In this document: piece after piece, positions 13,917 to 20,454 of the stretch
Position numbering within the stretch: the stretch's first letter is position 1
Layout of the letters: each line of letters opens with the position of its first letter
Assembly: GCA_950071875.1 (NCBI GenBank)
Contig: CATMNW010000015.1
Location: 1-20,454 of the forward strand
Source: an uncultured Erythrobacteraceae bacterium
GTDB taxonomy: Bacteria > Pseudomonadota > Alphaproteobacteria > Sphingomonadales > Sphingomonadaceae
Direction: 5' to 3'
DNA length: 20,454 nt
Notes under the pieces: generated by a model
Seen by the model: only the letters and a program-made list of their open reading frames with translations
The model's database searches: none
What the model was told of the DNA's origin: nothing
Program-made: the position numbers and the translations under genes

Positions 13917-14231
13917 TTAGTCCACCCGATTTTTCGCGACGCTCGCCTTCATTCTCGCCAACTGCTGCTCCGTGGCGGGAGATTGCCGCGTCGCTTTCCA
14001 TTCCTCCTGCGGCATGCCGTGGATCAGCGCACGCGCCGATGGCTTGTCGCCATCGTAACCCGCATCGACAATCCAGTCTGCAAGACAGTTTCGGCAAAAG
14101 CCCGCCAAACCCATCAGATCGATGTTTTGCGCATCATGCCGGTGTCTCAGGTGGCGTACCAGTCGGCGGAAAGCCGCAGCCGCTACGGCATCGTCTAGCT
14201 CGTCTAACGTGTCGCCCGCATTCGTAGTCAT
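13917..14231 (-). CDS. DUF1244 family protein
   Basis: A 104-residue protein that I place in DUF1244. The N-terminal third is helical (D-E-L-D-D-A-V-A-A-A-A-F-R-R-L). The conserved block is D-L-M-G-L-A-G-F-C-R-N-C-L-A-D-W (38-53), followed by G-D-K-P-S-A-R and H-G-M-P-Q-E-E-W-K (71-79). Cys46 and Cys49 make a CxxC that could bind metal or act in redox, but no function is established. There is no signal peptide. The ATG at 14231-14229 has AAGG eleven bases upstream. It diverges from pyk across 49 bases and is followed on the same strand by the GapR-like and YbjQ-like genes. Confidence 0.9.
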   Translation of the reverse strand: MTTNAGDTLDELDDAVAAAAFRRLVRHLRHRHDAQNIDLMGLAGFCRNCLADWIVDAGYDGDKPSARALIHGMPQEEWKATRQSPATEQQLARMKASVAKNRVD

Positions 14232-14280
14232 TGCTCTATCATCCTTGCTTTGTCACATGGCGCTGCCATAGGCCTCGCCC

Positions 14281-15747
14281 ATGGCAAAATTCGCTCCCAA
14301 GCTCGATCCGCGCGGTCGCAAGGTCAAGATACTTGCAACTGTCGGTCCCGCCAGCAGGTCTCCCGAAATGCTCGCTCGTCTGTTCAAGGCAGGGGTCGAT
14401 GCATTCCGGGTGAACATGAGCCACGGCGAACATGCCGATCATGAAAAAACCATCATGGCAATCCGCGCAATGGAAAAGGATTTCATGCGCCCGATCGCGA
14501 TCCTTGCCGACCTGCAAGGCCCGAAGCTGCGCGTTGGCAAGTTCAAGGATGGACAAGCCGCAATCCGTCATTCGGGCCACTTTACGCTCGATCGCAATCC
14601 GGAACCGGGCGACGAGACCCGTGTCGAACTGCCGCATCCGGAATTGTTCGGCCTGCTGGAAAAGGGCCAGCGGTTGCTGATCAACGACGGCAAGATCCGG
14701 CTCAGGGTCATCGAAGCCAGCGATGACAGCATCCTGTGCTCTGCCGAAGTTGGCGGGGTCATTTCCGACAGGAAAGGCGTCAATGTGCCTGACGCAGAAA
14801 TTCCAATCCCGGCCCTGACCGACAAAGACCGCAAGGATCTCGCTTTCGCCATATCTCAAGGGGTTGACTGGATCGGATTATCCTTCGTCCAGCGTCCGGA
14901 GGATCTGGCCGAGGCTCGCAAGTTGATGGGTGGCCACGCCGCCCTGTGCGCCAAGATCGAAAAACCGATGGCTGTTCGCAGGCTCGACGAAATCATCGAT
15001 GCCGCCGATGGCATCATGGTCGCGCGGGGTGATTTGGGTGTCGAACTCGAACCCCAGGAAGTACCCCCCCTCCAGAAAAAGATAGTCAACGAGACCCGAC
15101 TCAAGGGCAAACCGGTCATCGTGGCCACTCAGATGCTTGAAAGCATGATCGAAAGTCCGGCCCCTACCCGAGCCGAAGTTTCGGATGTGGCCAATGCGGT
15201 TTACGATGGTGCGGACTGCGTCATGCTTTCGGCCGAAACGGCGGCGGGAGACTGGCCCGAAGAAGCGGTTTCGATCATGCACAAGATCGCCAGACAGGTC
15301 GAAGGCGACGAAGCCTATCTGGAGCGTGTCCGCTTCTTGGATACGCCTCCGGATGCGACCACGGCAGACGCGCTGTCACATGCTTGCATGACCGTGGCCG
15401 ATACGGTTGCGATCAGCGCGATCACCGTGTTCACGGGGTCGGGCTCGACCGCCCGCAGGGTCGCGCGCGAACGCCCGAGCGTGCCGATGATGGTGCTAAC
15501 ACCAAGCATGAAAACGGCGCGGCGCCTTGGGCTGCTTTGGGGTGCGCACGCAGTTGCCACCAAGGATATCGGAAGTTTTGAGGAAATGATCGCCAAGGGC
15601 AAACGGATGGCTCTGCGTCACGGCTTCAGCGCGGCGGGAAGCAAGCTGATTGCGCTGGCCGGCGTACCGTTCGGTACCCCAGGTTCAACCAATCTCATGC
15701 ACGTGGTGACCGTCAGCGGCGACGAACTGGACAAGCACCCGGACTAG
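14281..15747 (+). CDS. pyk: Pyruvate kinase
   Basis: A 488-residue glycolytic enzyme that transfers phosphate from phosphoenolpyruvate to ADP. The barrel starts with V-K-I-L-A-T-V-G-P-A-S (15-25) and A-F-R-V-N-M-S-H-G (41-49), which supplies the Arg, Asn and Ser ligands. D-L-Q-G-P-K-L-R (77-84) begins the lid domain (about 85-180). The active-site signature is A-K-I-E-K-P (224-229), with Lys225 and Glu227 as catalytic and metal residues, and V-A-R-G-D-L-G-V-E (247-255) follows. The C-terminal domain (about 355-488) contains F-T-G-S-G-S-T-A-R, similar to effector-binding loops in other pyruvate kinases. The ATG at 14281 matches the conserved N-terminus, though the ribosome site is weak. The stop is TAG, which shows this codon works as a normal stop here. 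Confidence 0.97.
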   Translation: MAKFAPKLDPRGRKVKILATVGPASRSPEMLARLFKAGVDAFRVNMSHGEHADHEKTIMAIRAMEKDFMRPIAILADLQGPKLRVGKFKDGQAAIRHSGHFTLDRNPEPGDETRVELPHPELFGLLEKGQRLLINDGKIRLRVIEASDDSILCSAEVGGVISDRKGVNVPDAEIPIPALTDKDRKDLAFAISQGVDWIGLSFVQRPEDLAEARKLMGGHAALCAKIEKPMAVRRLDEIIDAADGIMVARGDLGVELEPQEVPPLQKKIVNETRLKGKPVIVATQMLESMIESPAPTRAEVSDVANAVYDGADCVMLSAETAAGDWPEEAVSIMHKIARQVEGDEAYLERVRFLDTPPDATTADALSHACMTVADTVAISAITVFTGSGSTARRVARERPSVPMMVLTPSMKTARRLGLLWGAHAVATKDIGSFEEMIAKGKRMALRHGFSAAGSKLIALAGVPFGTPGSTNLMHVVTVSGDELDKHPD

Positions 15748-15765
15748 GGCGAGGAAAGTCCAGGG

Positions 15766-15784
15766 TAGCGAAACGTCGCTATTT
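15766..15784 (+). terminator. Weak hairpin between convergent pyk and gltX
   Basis: TAGCGA (15766-15771) and TCGCTA (15776-15781) form a perfect six-base stem around loop AACG, followed by only three T residues. It occupies the 44 bases between the pyk and gltX stops, so it is well placed to end one or both transcripts. The stem is short and AT-moderate, so efficiency is doubtful. Confidence 0.4.
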
Positions 15785-15791
15785 GAGAGGT

Positions 15792-17141
15792 CTAGCTGCT
15801 CGACGCCGACCGTAGCCTTTCGCGCGCACGGCCTTCCCCGATCAGAAGCAGCAATTCGCTCATATCCGGACCGTGATCCATGCCGGTCAACGCACGTCGG
15901 AGTGGAAGGAAGAGGGCCTTGCCCTTTCGGCCCGTCTCATCCTTTAGGGCAGAGGTGAGCGAAGACCAGGGATCCGGGCTCCATTCCAGCAATTCGGCAG
16001 CACGGCCCAGATATGAACGATCCTCTTCTTCGAAATCGCAAGCGTCGATCGGGCCGGTAACAAGCCGCCACCAGGATGCGGCATCTCCTACAGTTGATAT
16101 ATTCGGACGAATTGCATGCCAGCCGGACGCATCCATCCCCTCAGGCAGGCGAGACGCAATGTCGGCATAGTCAAGTTTGTGGACTAGCGCCGTATTGATC
16201 CGCTCCAATTCCGCGTCGTCGAATCTTGCCGGAGCCCGGCCGAAAGTCGAGAGATCGAAAGTATCGAGCAGAACCTTCCGGTCCGCGATTGGCTCGACCG
16301 GAAGAGAAGTGCCTAGGCGGGCCATCAGCGCTATCACAGCTTCAGGTTCGATATCGCGTTCGCGAAAAGCGTCACAGCCGAGCGAACCGAGCCTTTTTGA
16401 AAGCTTCCCCTCACTGCCGACCAGCAACGCTTCATGTGTAAAGGAAGGAAGTTCCTGTGCCTGATATTGCGCAGCAATTAGTGCGGTAAACATCTGAATC
16501 TGAACAGCAGTGTTACTGACATGGTCTTCCCCGCGCAGCACATCGGTCACCCCCATGTCTAGATCGTCGACAGCGCTCGGGAGCATGTATAGCCAGCTTC
16601 CATCGGCTCGCCGGATAACCGGATCGGACAGTTGTGCAGGGTCGAATTTCTGACTGCCGCGAATACCGTCTTCCCACGAGATTGCGGTCTCGTGGTCGAG
16701 CCTGAAACGCCAGTGCGGACTGATGCCTTCGGCCTCCTTGGCCCTGCAATCCGCTTCGCTCAGTTGAAGTGAGCCACGATCGTACACAGGGGGCAACCCG
16801 CGACCGAGCCGCACCTTGCGCTTCAGTTCGAGCTCCTGCTGGGTTTCGTAGCATGGGTAGACACGACCGGCCTCCAGAAGAGCTTCGAAAGCGCGCTCAT
16901 ATAGAGCGAGTCTGTCCGATTGGCGGACCTCGCCATCTGCTGCGATACCCAGCCACTCAAGGTCGGTTCGGATGGCTTCGACATATTCCTCGCGGCTTCG
17001 CTGTGCGTCGGTGTCGTCGATGCGCAAGAGAAACGTTCCGCCCGCTTTCTTGGCAAGCATCCAGTTGTGGAGCGCGGTGCGAATGTTGCCGACATGAAGT
17101 CGACCGGTGGGCGATGGCGCGAAACGCGTGACTGTAGTCAT
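15792..17141 (-). CDS. gltX: Glutamyl-tRNA synthetase
   Basis: A 449-residue class I aminoacyl-tRNA synthetase that charges tRNA with glutamate. R-F-A-P-S-P-T-G-R-L-H-V-G-N (6-19) holds the HIGH-type motif, and L-L-R-I-D-D-T-D (38-45) follows. V-L-R-G-E-D-H-V-S-N (201-210) binds substrate, and G-K-L-S-K-R (245-250) is the KMSKS-type loop. The Cys/His zinc cluster of E. coli GluRS is absent; only Cys97 remains in the region. The C-terminal anticodon-binding part (about 320-449) is present. Many alphaproteobacteria carry two GltX paralogues, one of which may mischarge tRNA-Gln for the amidotransferase route; I cannot tell which this is. The ATG at 17141 has no clear Shine-Dalgarno. It follows the interrupted GGDEF-EAL gene after 40 bases on the same strand. 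Confidence 0.95.
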   Translation of the reverse strand: MTTVTRFAPSPTGRLHVGNIRTALHNWMLAKKAGGTFLLRIDDTDAQRSREEYVEAIRTDLEWLGIAADGEVRQSDRLALYERAFEALLEAGRVYPCYETQQELELKRKVRLGRGLPPVYDRGSLQLSEADCRAKEAEGISPHWRFRLDHETAISWEDGIRGSQKFDPAQLSDPVIRRADGSWLYMLPSAVDDLDMGVTDVLRGEDHVSNTAVQIQMFTALIAAQYQAQELPSFTHEALLVGSEGKLSKRLGSLGCDAFRERDIEPEAVIALMARLGTSLPVEPIADRKVLLDTFDLSTFGRAPARFDDAELERINTALVHKLDYADIASRLPEGMDASGWHAIRPNISTVGDAASWWRLVTGPIDACDFEEEDRSYLGRAAELLEWSPDPWSSLTSALKDETGRKGKALFLPLRRALTGMDHGPDMSELLLLIGEGRARERLRSASSS

Positions 17142-17170
17142 GAGCGCGCCGATAGCCGAGGCTGGCGCTC
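17142..17170 (-). promoter_or_regulatory. Inverted repeat abutting the gltX start codon
   Basis: On the minus strand GAGCGC (17170-17165) and GCGCTC (17147-17142) are complementary around a 17-base loop, and the second arm directly touches the gltX ATG. No poly-T follows, so this is not an ordinary terminator. It could limit ribosome access to gltX or be chance in GC-rich DNA. Confidence 0.25.
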
Positions 17171-17181
17171 TTGGCGAGAGG

Positions 17182-17733
17182 TCAGCCGGACTGCAGGGAT
17201 TTGCGATTCACGGCATCTGCGCGCGCATTGCGATAGCGGATGACACGATCAGCCTTGCCCGGAATTGCCATCCGCACGCCGTCTGGCGAAGCAAAGTGTT
17301 CCCCGGGCGCTGGTTCGCAAATGAGGTAGCCTTGCGCCTCGTGGCAACCGAGCTTCCGAAGAAGGTCAAGCTGGCCTTGCGATTCCACCCCTTCGGCCGT
17401 CGTTGCCATGCCTAACGCATCGGCAAGGCGCGTAACACTGGAGACAATGGCCTGGCTGGCAGTACATGTTTCAATACCGTCCACAAAATCCCGATCGATC
17501 TTGATCCGATCAAAGGGTATTCGGCGCAAATAACTAAGCGAGGAATAACCGATCCCGAAATCGTCCAGAGCAATCTTCGTGCCCAGTTCCCGCAGTCTTT
17601 CGAGTGTGCCCGCGCTGGTGTTGGTCTGTTGCAACAGTACGTGCTCGGTAATTTCGAATTCCACGCGTGCCGGATCGACGCCATTTGCATGTAGGGCCTG
17701 AGCGACCACGGCGGCCAAATGGGTACTGCGCAC
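17182..17733 (-). pseudogene. C-terminal half of EAL domain, cut off by an upstream amber codon
   Basis: This frame is exactly in register with the GGDEF-EAL gene upstream and separated only by the TAG at 17745-17743. A GTG at 17733-17731 could restart translation four codons after the stop, giving 183 residues. It contains the second half of an EAL domain: E-I-T-E-H-V-L-L (27-34), I-A-L-D-D-F-G-I-G-Y-S-S-L (54-66), I-K-I-D-R-D-F-V (77-84) and T-A-E-G-V-E (113-118), so the DDFG metal pair, Lys and Glu residues of the phosphodiesterase are here. It lacks the first half of the barrel with the EAL Glu itself, so alone it cannot be an active enzyme. No ribosome site is evident. It is best read as the lost end of one gene; reinitiation or readthrough remains possible. 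Confidence 0.8.
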
Positions 17734-17742
17734 CTGGGTCGG

Positions 17743-19530
17743 CTAGAGATTGATGGCAATGCGGAAATCACCTTGCCACCTGGCTGTTTCCGCCAAGGCT
17801 TGGCGGATGACCCATTCGCCAATGGGCACGATCATGCCAGTCTCCTCGGCAATCTCGAGAAAGTCCGAAGGTTTCACGATGCCGCGTCGGGGGTGGTACC
17901 AGCGCAGCAGTGCTTCGTACCCTGCTACATTGCCGGACCCGAGATCGATCACAGGCTGATAATGAAGATGCAGCTGGCCGCGCGCGATCGCTTCCCGAAG
18001 GTCGGTTTCGATTTCCCGGCGTTCGCGCGCCGCACGATCCATCTCTTGGTCGTAGAGCGCGAGCGTATCGCGGCCCTTCGCCTTCGCCGCGAAAAGCGCC
18101 AGATCTGCGCGGCGCATGAGCTCTTCGGCTGCGCAATCGCCGTCAGTGCATTTGGCGATCCCGATACTGCCAGAAATACGATATAAATGGCCGTCAACCT
18201 CGAAAGGATCGCGAATGGCAGAGAGCAGACGATGCGCTCGCTCGATAAGCATCCCCGCGCCGGCGCGAGTTTCGATAAGCACCGCGAATTCATCGCCGCC
18301 CAGGCGCGCCACCAGGTCCTGCTCGCGAACCTGTTGTTCCAGGCTGGATCCTATCTCTCGCAAAAGCTTGTCGCCAACCAGATGCCCACGGGTATCGTTG
18401 ACCGCCTTGAAGTCGTCCAGATCGATATAGAAGAGGGCGATGTTGCGTTTACGCTCGTCCTGCGAAAGCACTTTACGCAGTCGCTCGTTGAACAGGTAGC
18501 GGTTCGCCAAACCTGTCAGGCTGTCATAGTGCGCCATGAAAGCGACGCGCTCTTCGGTCAAACGCGCGCTCGTAACATCACGCGCTACCCCGCTGATACA
18601 CCCGTCACGCCTCGGTCGACCGGAGAGCCTCCAATAGCATTGCTCGCCATCGATGCGCAGCGCCGCCACCAGATCGCGAAAGGGGCCACGTTCGGCAAGA
18701 TAGCGTATGAGACGATCACGCTCGGCACTTTCGGTGAAAAGATCGGCGAATGCGGTCCCCTCCAGAGCGTCATTCGAGCTACCGGCCGCTGTGGCGAAGC
18801 CCGGCGAGACGTCACATAGATCGCCTTCCGAATTTACCGTCCAAAGGATATCGGAAAAATGCTGCTCGTAATCGTCCAGCAGCATGCGAACTGTACCTTC
18901 CGCATTGTGTCGATCGATCTCGTTATGCACATTCCGACGAAAAGCGCGCTCCTGCAAAATTGTCGCGACGATCAAAACGATCGAGAACACTGCGACGAGC
19001 AGGAATGTGGGCCACCCTTTCCATCCGGCAACAAGGAAAACTGACGCCGCAAAAGAAGCGGACAAGCCGATGATATGGAAAAGCGCAGCCTGTGGGCTGC
19101 TGCGGTGCACCATCAGCACACTGCAATAAATCGCGGTCGCTACTATGCCGAGAACGGACATTTCGCGCGGTTCTGCGATGGGCGCGAGATACGGGAAGAT
19201 CGCCATCCAGGCGATGATAGACAAGCACTGGACCCATACGACTTTAGCCCAGCGGCTCCGCATGGCACCCAGCGTAGCCGTCGTCGGGTCGAAATTTATA
19301 GCGAGACCCGTGAATAGGACCAGACCAACAGTTTGAATGGCTGCCCAAGTTAACAGGCCAAGCCAAGGTACATCGTCCGAAAAAATGTAGGTCAGTACGA
19401 AAACTGCGGTGAGCGAGGGAAGCAACAGTATTGCCGCACCGCTGCGGGAATCCTGCAAACGCCGGCGAAGTCGCAGACGTTCTTCGAATTCCTCGCCGGT
19501 TTCCTCGTTCTCGCTTCCAAGTGCGTCCAT
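17743..19530 (-). CDS. Membrane PAS-GGDEF protein with truncated EAL domain
   Basis: A 595-residue cyclic-di-GMP enzyme of the inner membrane. A charged N-terminus precedes about six hydrophobic segments (near 33-50, 56-78, 95-118, 124-142, 148-168, 173-192), a likely sensor with no family I can name. A PAS-like domain follows (about 215-320). The GGDEF domain (about 325-490) has Y-D-S-L-T-G-L, D-L-D-D-F-K and intact G-G-D-E-F at 411-415. R-E-Q-D (402-405) is a proper inhibitory I-site five residues before it, so diguanylate cyclase activity with feedback control is expected. The EAL domain starts at about 505 and contains Y-E-A-L-L-R-W (538-544), but the frame ends at a TAG after R-I-A-I-N-L, where Ser is normally found. 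The phosphodiesterase half should therefore be inactive. The ATG at 19530-19528 has GGGG five bases upstream. Confidence 0.88.
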   Translation of the reverse strand: MDALGSENEETGEEFEERLRLRRRLQDSRSGAAILLLPSLTAVFVLTYIFSDDVPWLGLLTWAAIQTVGLVLFTGLAINFDPTTATLGAMRSRWAKVVWVQCLSIIAWMAIFPYLAPIAEPREMSVLGIVATAIYCSVLMVHRSSPQAALFHIIGLSASFAASVFLVAGWKGWPTFLLVAVFSIVLIVATILQERAFRRNVHNEIDRHNAEGTVRMLLDDYEQHFSDILWTVNSEGDLCDVSPGFATAAGSSNDALEGTAFADLFTESAERDRLIRYLAERGPFRDLVAALRIDGEQCYWRLSGRPRRDGCISGVARDVTSARLTEERVAFMAHYDSLTGLANRYLFNERLRKVLSQDERKRNIALFYIDLDDFKAVNDTRGHLVGDKLLREIGSSLEQQVREQDLVARLGGDEFAVLIETRAGAGMLIERAHRLLSAIRDPFEVDGHLYRISGSIGIAKCTDGDCAAEELMRRADLALFAAKAKGRDTLALYDQEMDRAARERREIETDLREAIARGQLHLHYQPVIDLGSGNVAGYEALLRWYHPRRGIVKPSDFLEIAEETGMIVPIGEWVIRQALAETARWQGDFRIAINL

Positions 19531-19633
19531 TTATGCCCCGGACAGCTTTTCGGATGCGCCGATAGTAGGACTGGAGCTAGCTGAAAATCTACCGGTAATT
19601 TCGGATTGCCGGGCGCCGGTGGCGGGCTGTTCG
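19531..19633 (-). promoter_or_regulatory. Short upstream region of the GGDEF gene
   Basis: About 100 bases lie between the rpoC terminator and the GGDEF-EAL start. As the terminator would stop rpoC transcripts, the gene needs its own promoter here. A TACTAT resembling a -10 box occurs on the minus strand around 19563-19568, but no good -35 sits at normal distance. I see no other structure. Confidence 0.3.
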
Positions 19634-19667
19634 AAAAAAGGCCCCGCCAGATCGCTCCGGCGGGGCC
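19634..19667 (-). terminator. Intrinsic terminator of rpoC
   Basis: On the minus strand a nine-base perfect GC stem, GGCCCCGCC (19667-19659) with GGCGGGGCC (19648-19640), encloses a ten-base loop and is followed by six T residues (19639-19634). It begins 31 bases after the rpoC stop. This is a textbook Rho-independent terminator and the strongest one in the window. Confidence 0.93.
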
Positions 19668-19698
19668 CTTGCTTTCCCAATCTGACGCGAATCAGGCG

Positions 19699-20454
19699 TT
19701 ATTCGCCATCCTTGGCATCTTCGTTCAGGTACTCGCCCGCATCGGCATCTGTGCCGTGGGTTTCACCTTCCATGGTCGCCAGCGGATCGTCGCCGATCGC
19801 AGCTTCGGGGCCCTGGGCGAGTTCCGCCTCGTGCTCTTCTTCTGCGGTGTTGGCAGCGATGATCGCTTCCTGTGCCTTCTTCCACTGGGCGCGCAGGGCT
19901 GCGTCGCGGCTCGAGGCCGTAATGCGCATGCGGTTCATGCCCGCACCGGTACCAGCGGGGATAAGGCGGCCCACGATCACGTTCTCCTTGAGACCGATCA
20001 GCGTGTCCTTCTTGCCCTCGACCGCGGCCTGTGTGAGCACGCGCGTGGTTTCCTGGAACGAGGCGGCCGAGATGAAGCTGCGGGTCTGCAGCGAGGCCTT
20101 GGTGATGCCCAGCAGGATCGGCGTGCCGACCGCCGGCTGCTTGTTGCGGCCGAGCTTGGCATTTTCCTCGTTGAGTTCTTCCAGGTCGACCTGTTCGCCC
20201 GGCAGCAGCACGGTGTCGCCGCCATCGGTGATCTCGACCTTCTGCAGCATCTGGCGAACGATCACCTCGATGTGCTTGTCGTTGATCTTCACGCCCTGCA
20301 GTCGGTAGACTTCCTGGATCTCGGTGCAGAGATACTCGGCCAGCGCCTCCACGCCCATCACCTCGAGGATGTCGTGGGGGTTGGGCGAGCCGGAAATCAG
20401 GGTATCACCCTTCTTCACGAAGTCGCCTTCCTGCACGTCGATCACCTTGGTCTT
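19699..20454 (-). CDS. rpoC: DNA-directed RNA polymerase beta' subunit, C-terminal part
   Basis: The last 251 residues of RpoC are visible; the start lies beyond the right edge. The frame is open from base 20454 to TAA 19701-19699. Recognisable beta' segments are I-S-G-S-P-N-P-H-D-I-L, G-V-E-A-L-A-E-Y-L and Y-R-L-Q-G-V-K-I-N-D-K-H-I-E-V-I-V-R-Q-M. G-I-T-K-A-S-L-Q-T-R-S-F-I-S-A-A-S-F-Q-E-T-T and L-K-E-N-V-I-V-G-R-L-I-P-A-G-T-G follow. These belong to the trigger-loop-proximal and C-terminal conserved regions near the active-site cleft. The last 60 or so residues are an acidic, Ala/Glu-rich tail typical of alphaproteobacteria. The gene ends its operon, as the terminator directly downstream shows. 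Confidence 0.98.
   Translation of the reverse strand, partial: KTKVIDVQEGDFVKKGDTLISGSPNPHDILEVMGVEALAEYLCTEIQEVYRLQGVKINDKHIEVIVRQMLQKVEITDGGDTVLLPGEQVDLEELNEENAKLGRNKQPAVGTPILLGITKASLQTRSFISAASFQETTRVLTQAAVEGKKDTLIGLKENVIVGRLIPAGTGAGMNRMRITASSRDAALRAQWKKAQEAIIAANTAEEEHEAELAQGPEAAIGDDPLATMEGETHGTDADAGEYLNEDAKDGE

Noticed and set aside
13837..14097. 87-residue extension of the GapR-like protein.
   Set aside because: It runs through the DUF1244 gene and the intergenic gap, while a good ribosome site precedes the ATG at 13836 and the family is about 80-90 residues long.
17743..17745. TAG might be recoded as a sense codon throughout this genome.
   Set aside because: pyk, gltX, ruvC and the CPBP protease gene in this window all end naturally at TAG where their families end, so general reassignment is not supported. 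Local readthrough remains possible.
1..20454. Signs of a defence island, prophage, transposon or CRISPR array.
   Set aside because: All genes recognised are housekeeping or common accessory types, no direct repeat arrays or transposase-like frames are visible, and no tRNA or attachment-site duplication was seen.

Overview
The window looks like a piece of an alphaproteobacterial chromosome, most probably from the order Sphingomonadales (Erythrobacter-like). This is inferred from gene content: a GapR/DUF2312 gene, a DUF1244 gene and pyk side by side; lysC divergent from ubiG; a Tat-exported dienelactone hydrolase starting MCDE; GC-rich codon use and very tight packing. It reads as core chromosome. 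I see no insertion sequence, prophage, CRISPR array, tRNA or rRNA, and no stretch over 300 bases lacks a gene.

Layout. 1-1634 (minus): an exported dienelactone hydrolase-like protein translationally coupled to a serine hydrolase that runs off the left edge. 1760-3919 (plus): a PQQ- and haem c-containing alcohol dehydrogenase with a lipoprotein signal. 3920-8676 (minus): a run of five genes, lysC, purT, a nitronate monooxygenase/FabK-like flavoprotein, an unrecognised 114-residue protein, and purU. 8730-9488 (plus): ubiG. 9469-10533 (minus): a periplasmic glycerophosphodiester phosphodiesterase, head to head with a possible 55-residue secreted peptide gene (10532-10699, plus). 10693-12393 (minus): a yebC, tiny membrane protein, ruvC, ArsC/YffB-like run. 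12466-13224 (plus): a CPBP intramembrane protease. 13226-14231 (minus): YbjQ family, GapR-like protein, DUF1244. 14281-15747 (plus): pyruvate kinase. 15792-19530 (minus): a membrane PAS-GGDEF-EAL protein broken by an in-frame amber codon, then gltX. 19699-20454 (minus): the C-terminal end of rpoC, followed by a clear intrinsic terminator.

How genes may work together. PurU releases formate from 10-formyl-tetrahydrofolate and PurT uses formate to formylate GAR, so one transcription unit may hold both halves of a formate link between folate and purine synthesis. RuvC sits with yebC, a common bacterial pairing. The PQQ dehydrogenase and the two exported hydrolases share a 125-base divergent intergenic region and all act in the envelope.

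The most notable observation is the amber codon at 17743-17745. It replaces the expected Ser codon in the middle of the EAL domain while the frame stays open on both sides. This would turn a bifunctional cyclic-di-GMP enzyme into one with an intact GGDEF domain and a split phosphodiesterase domain. Other observations are an overlooked 33-codon membrane-protein gene before ruvC, two divergent genes whose start codons share one CATG, and a long interrupted hairpin directly before the ubiG start.
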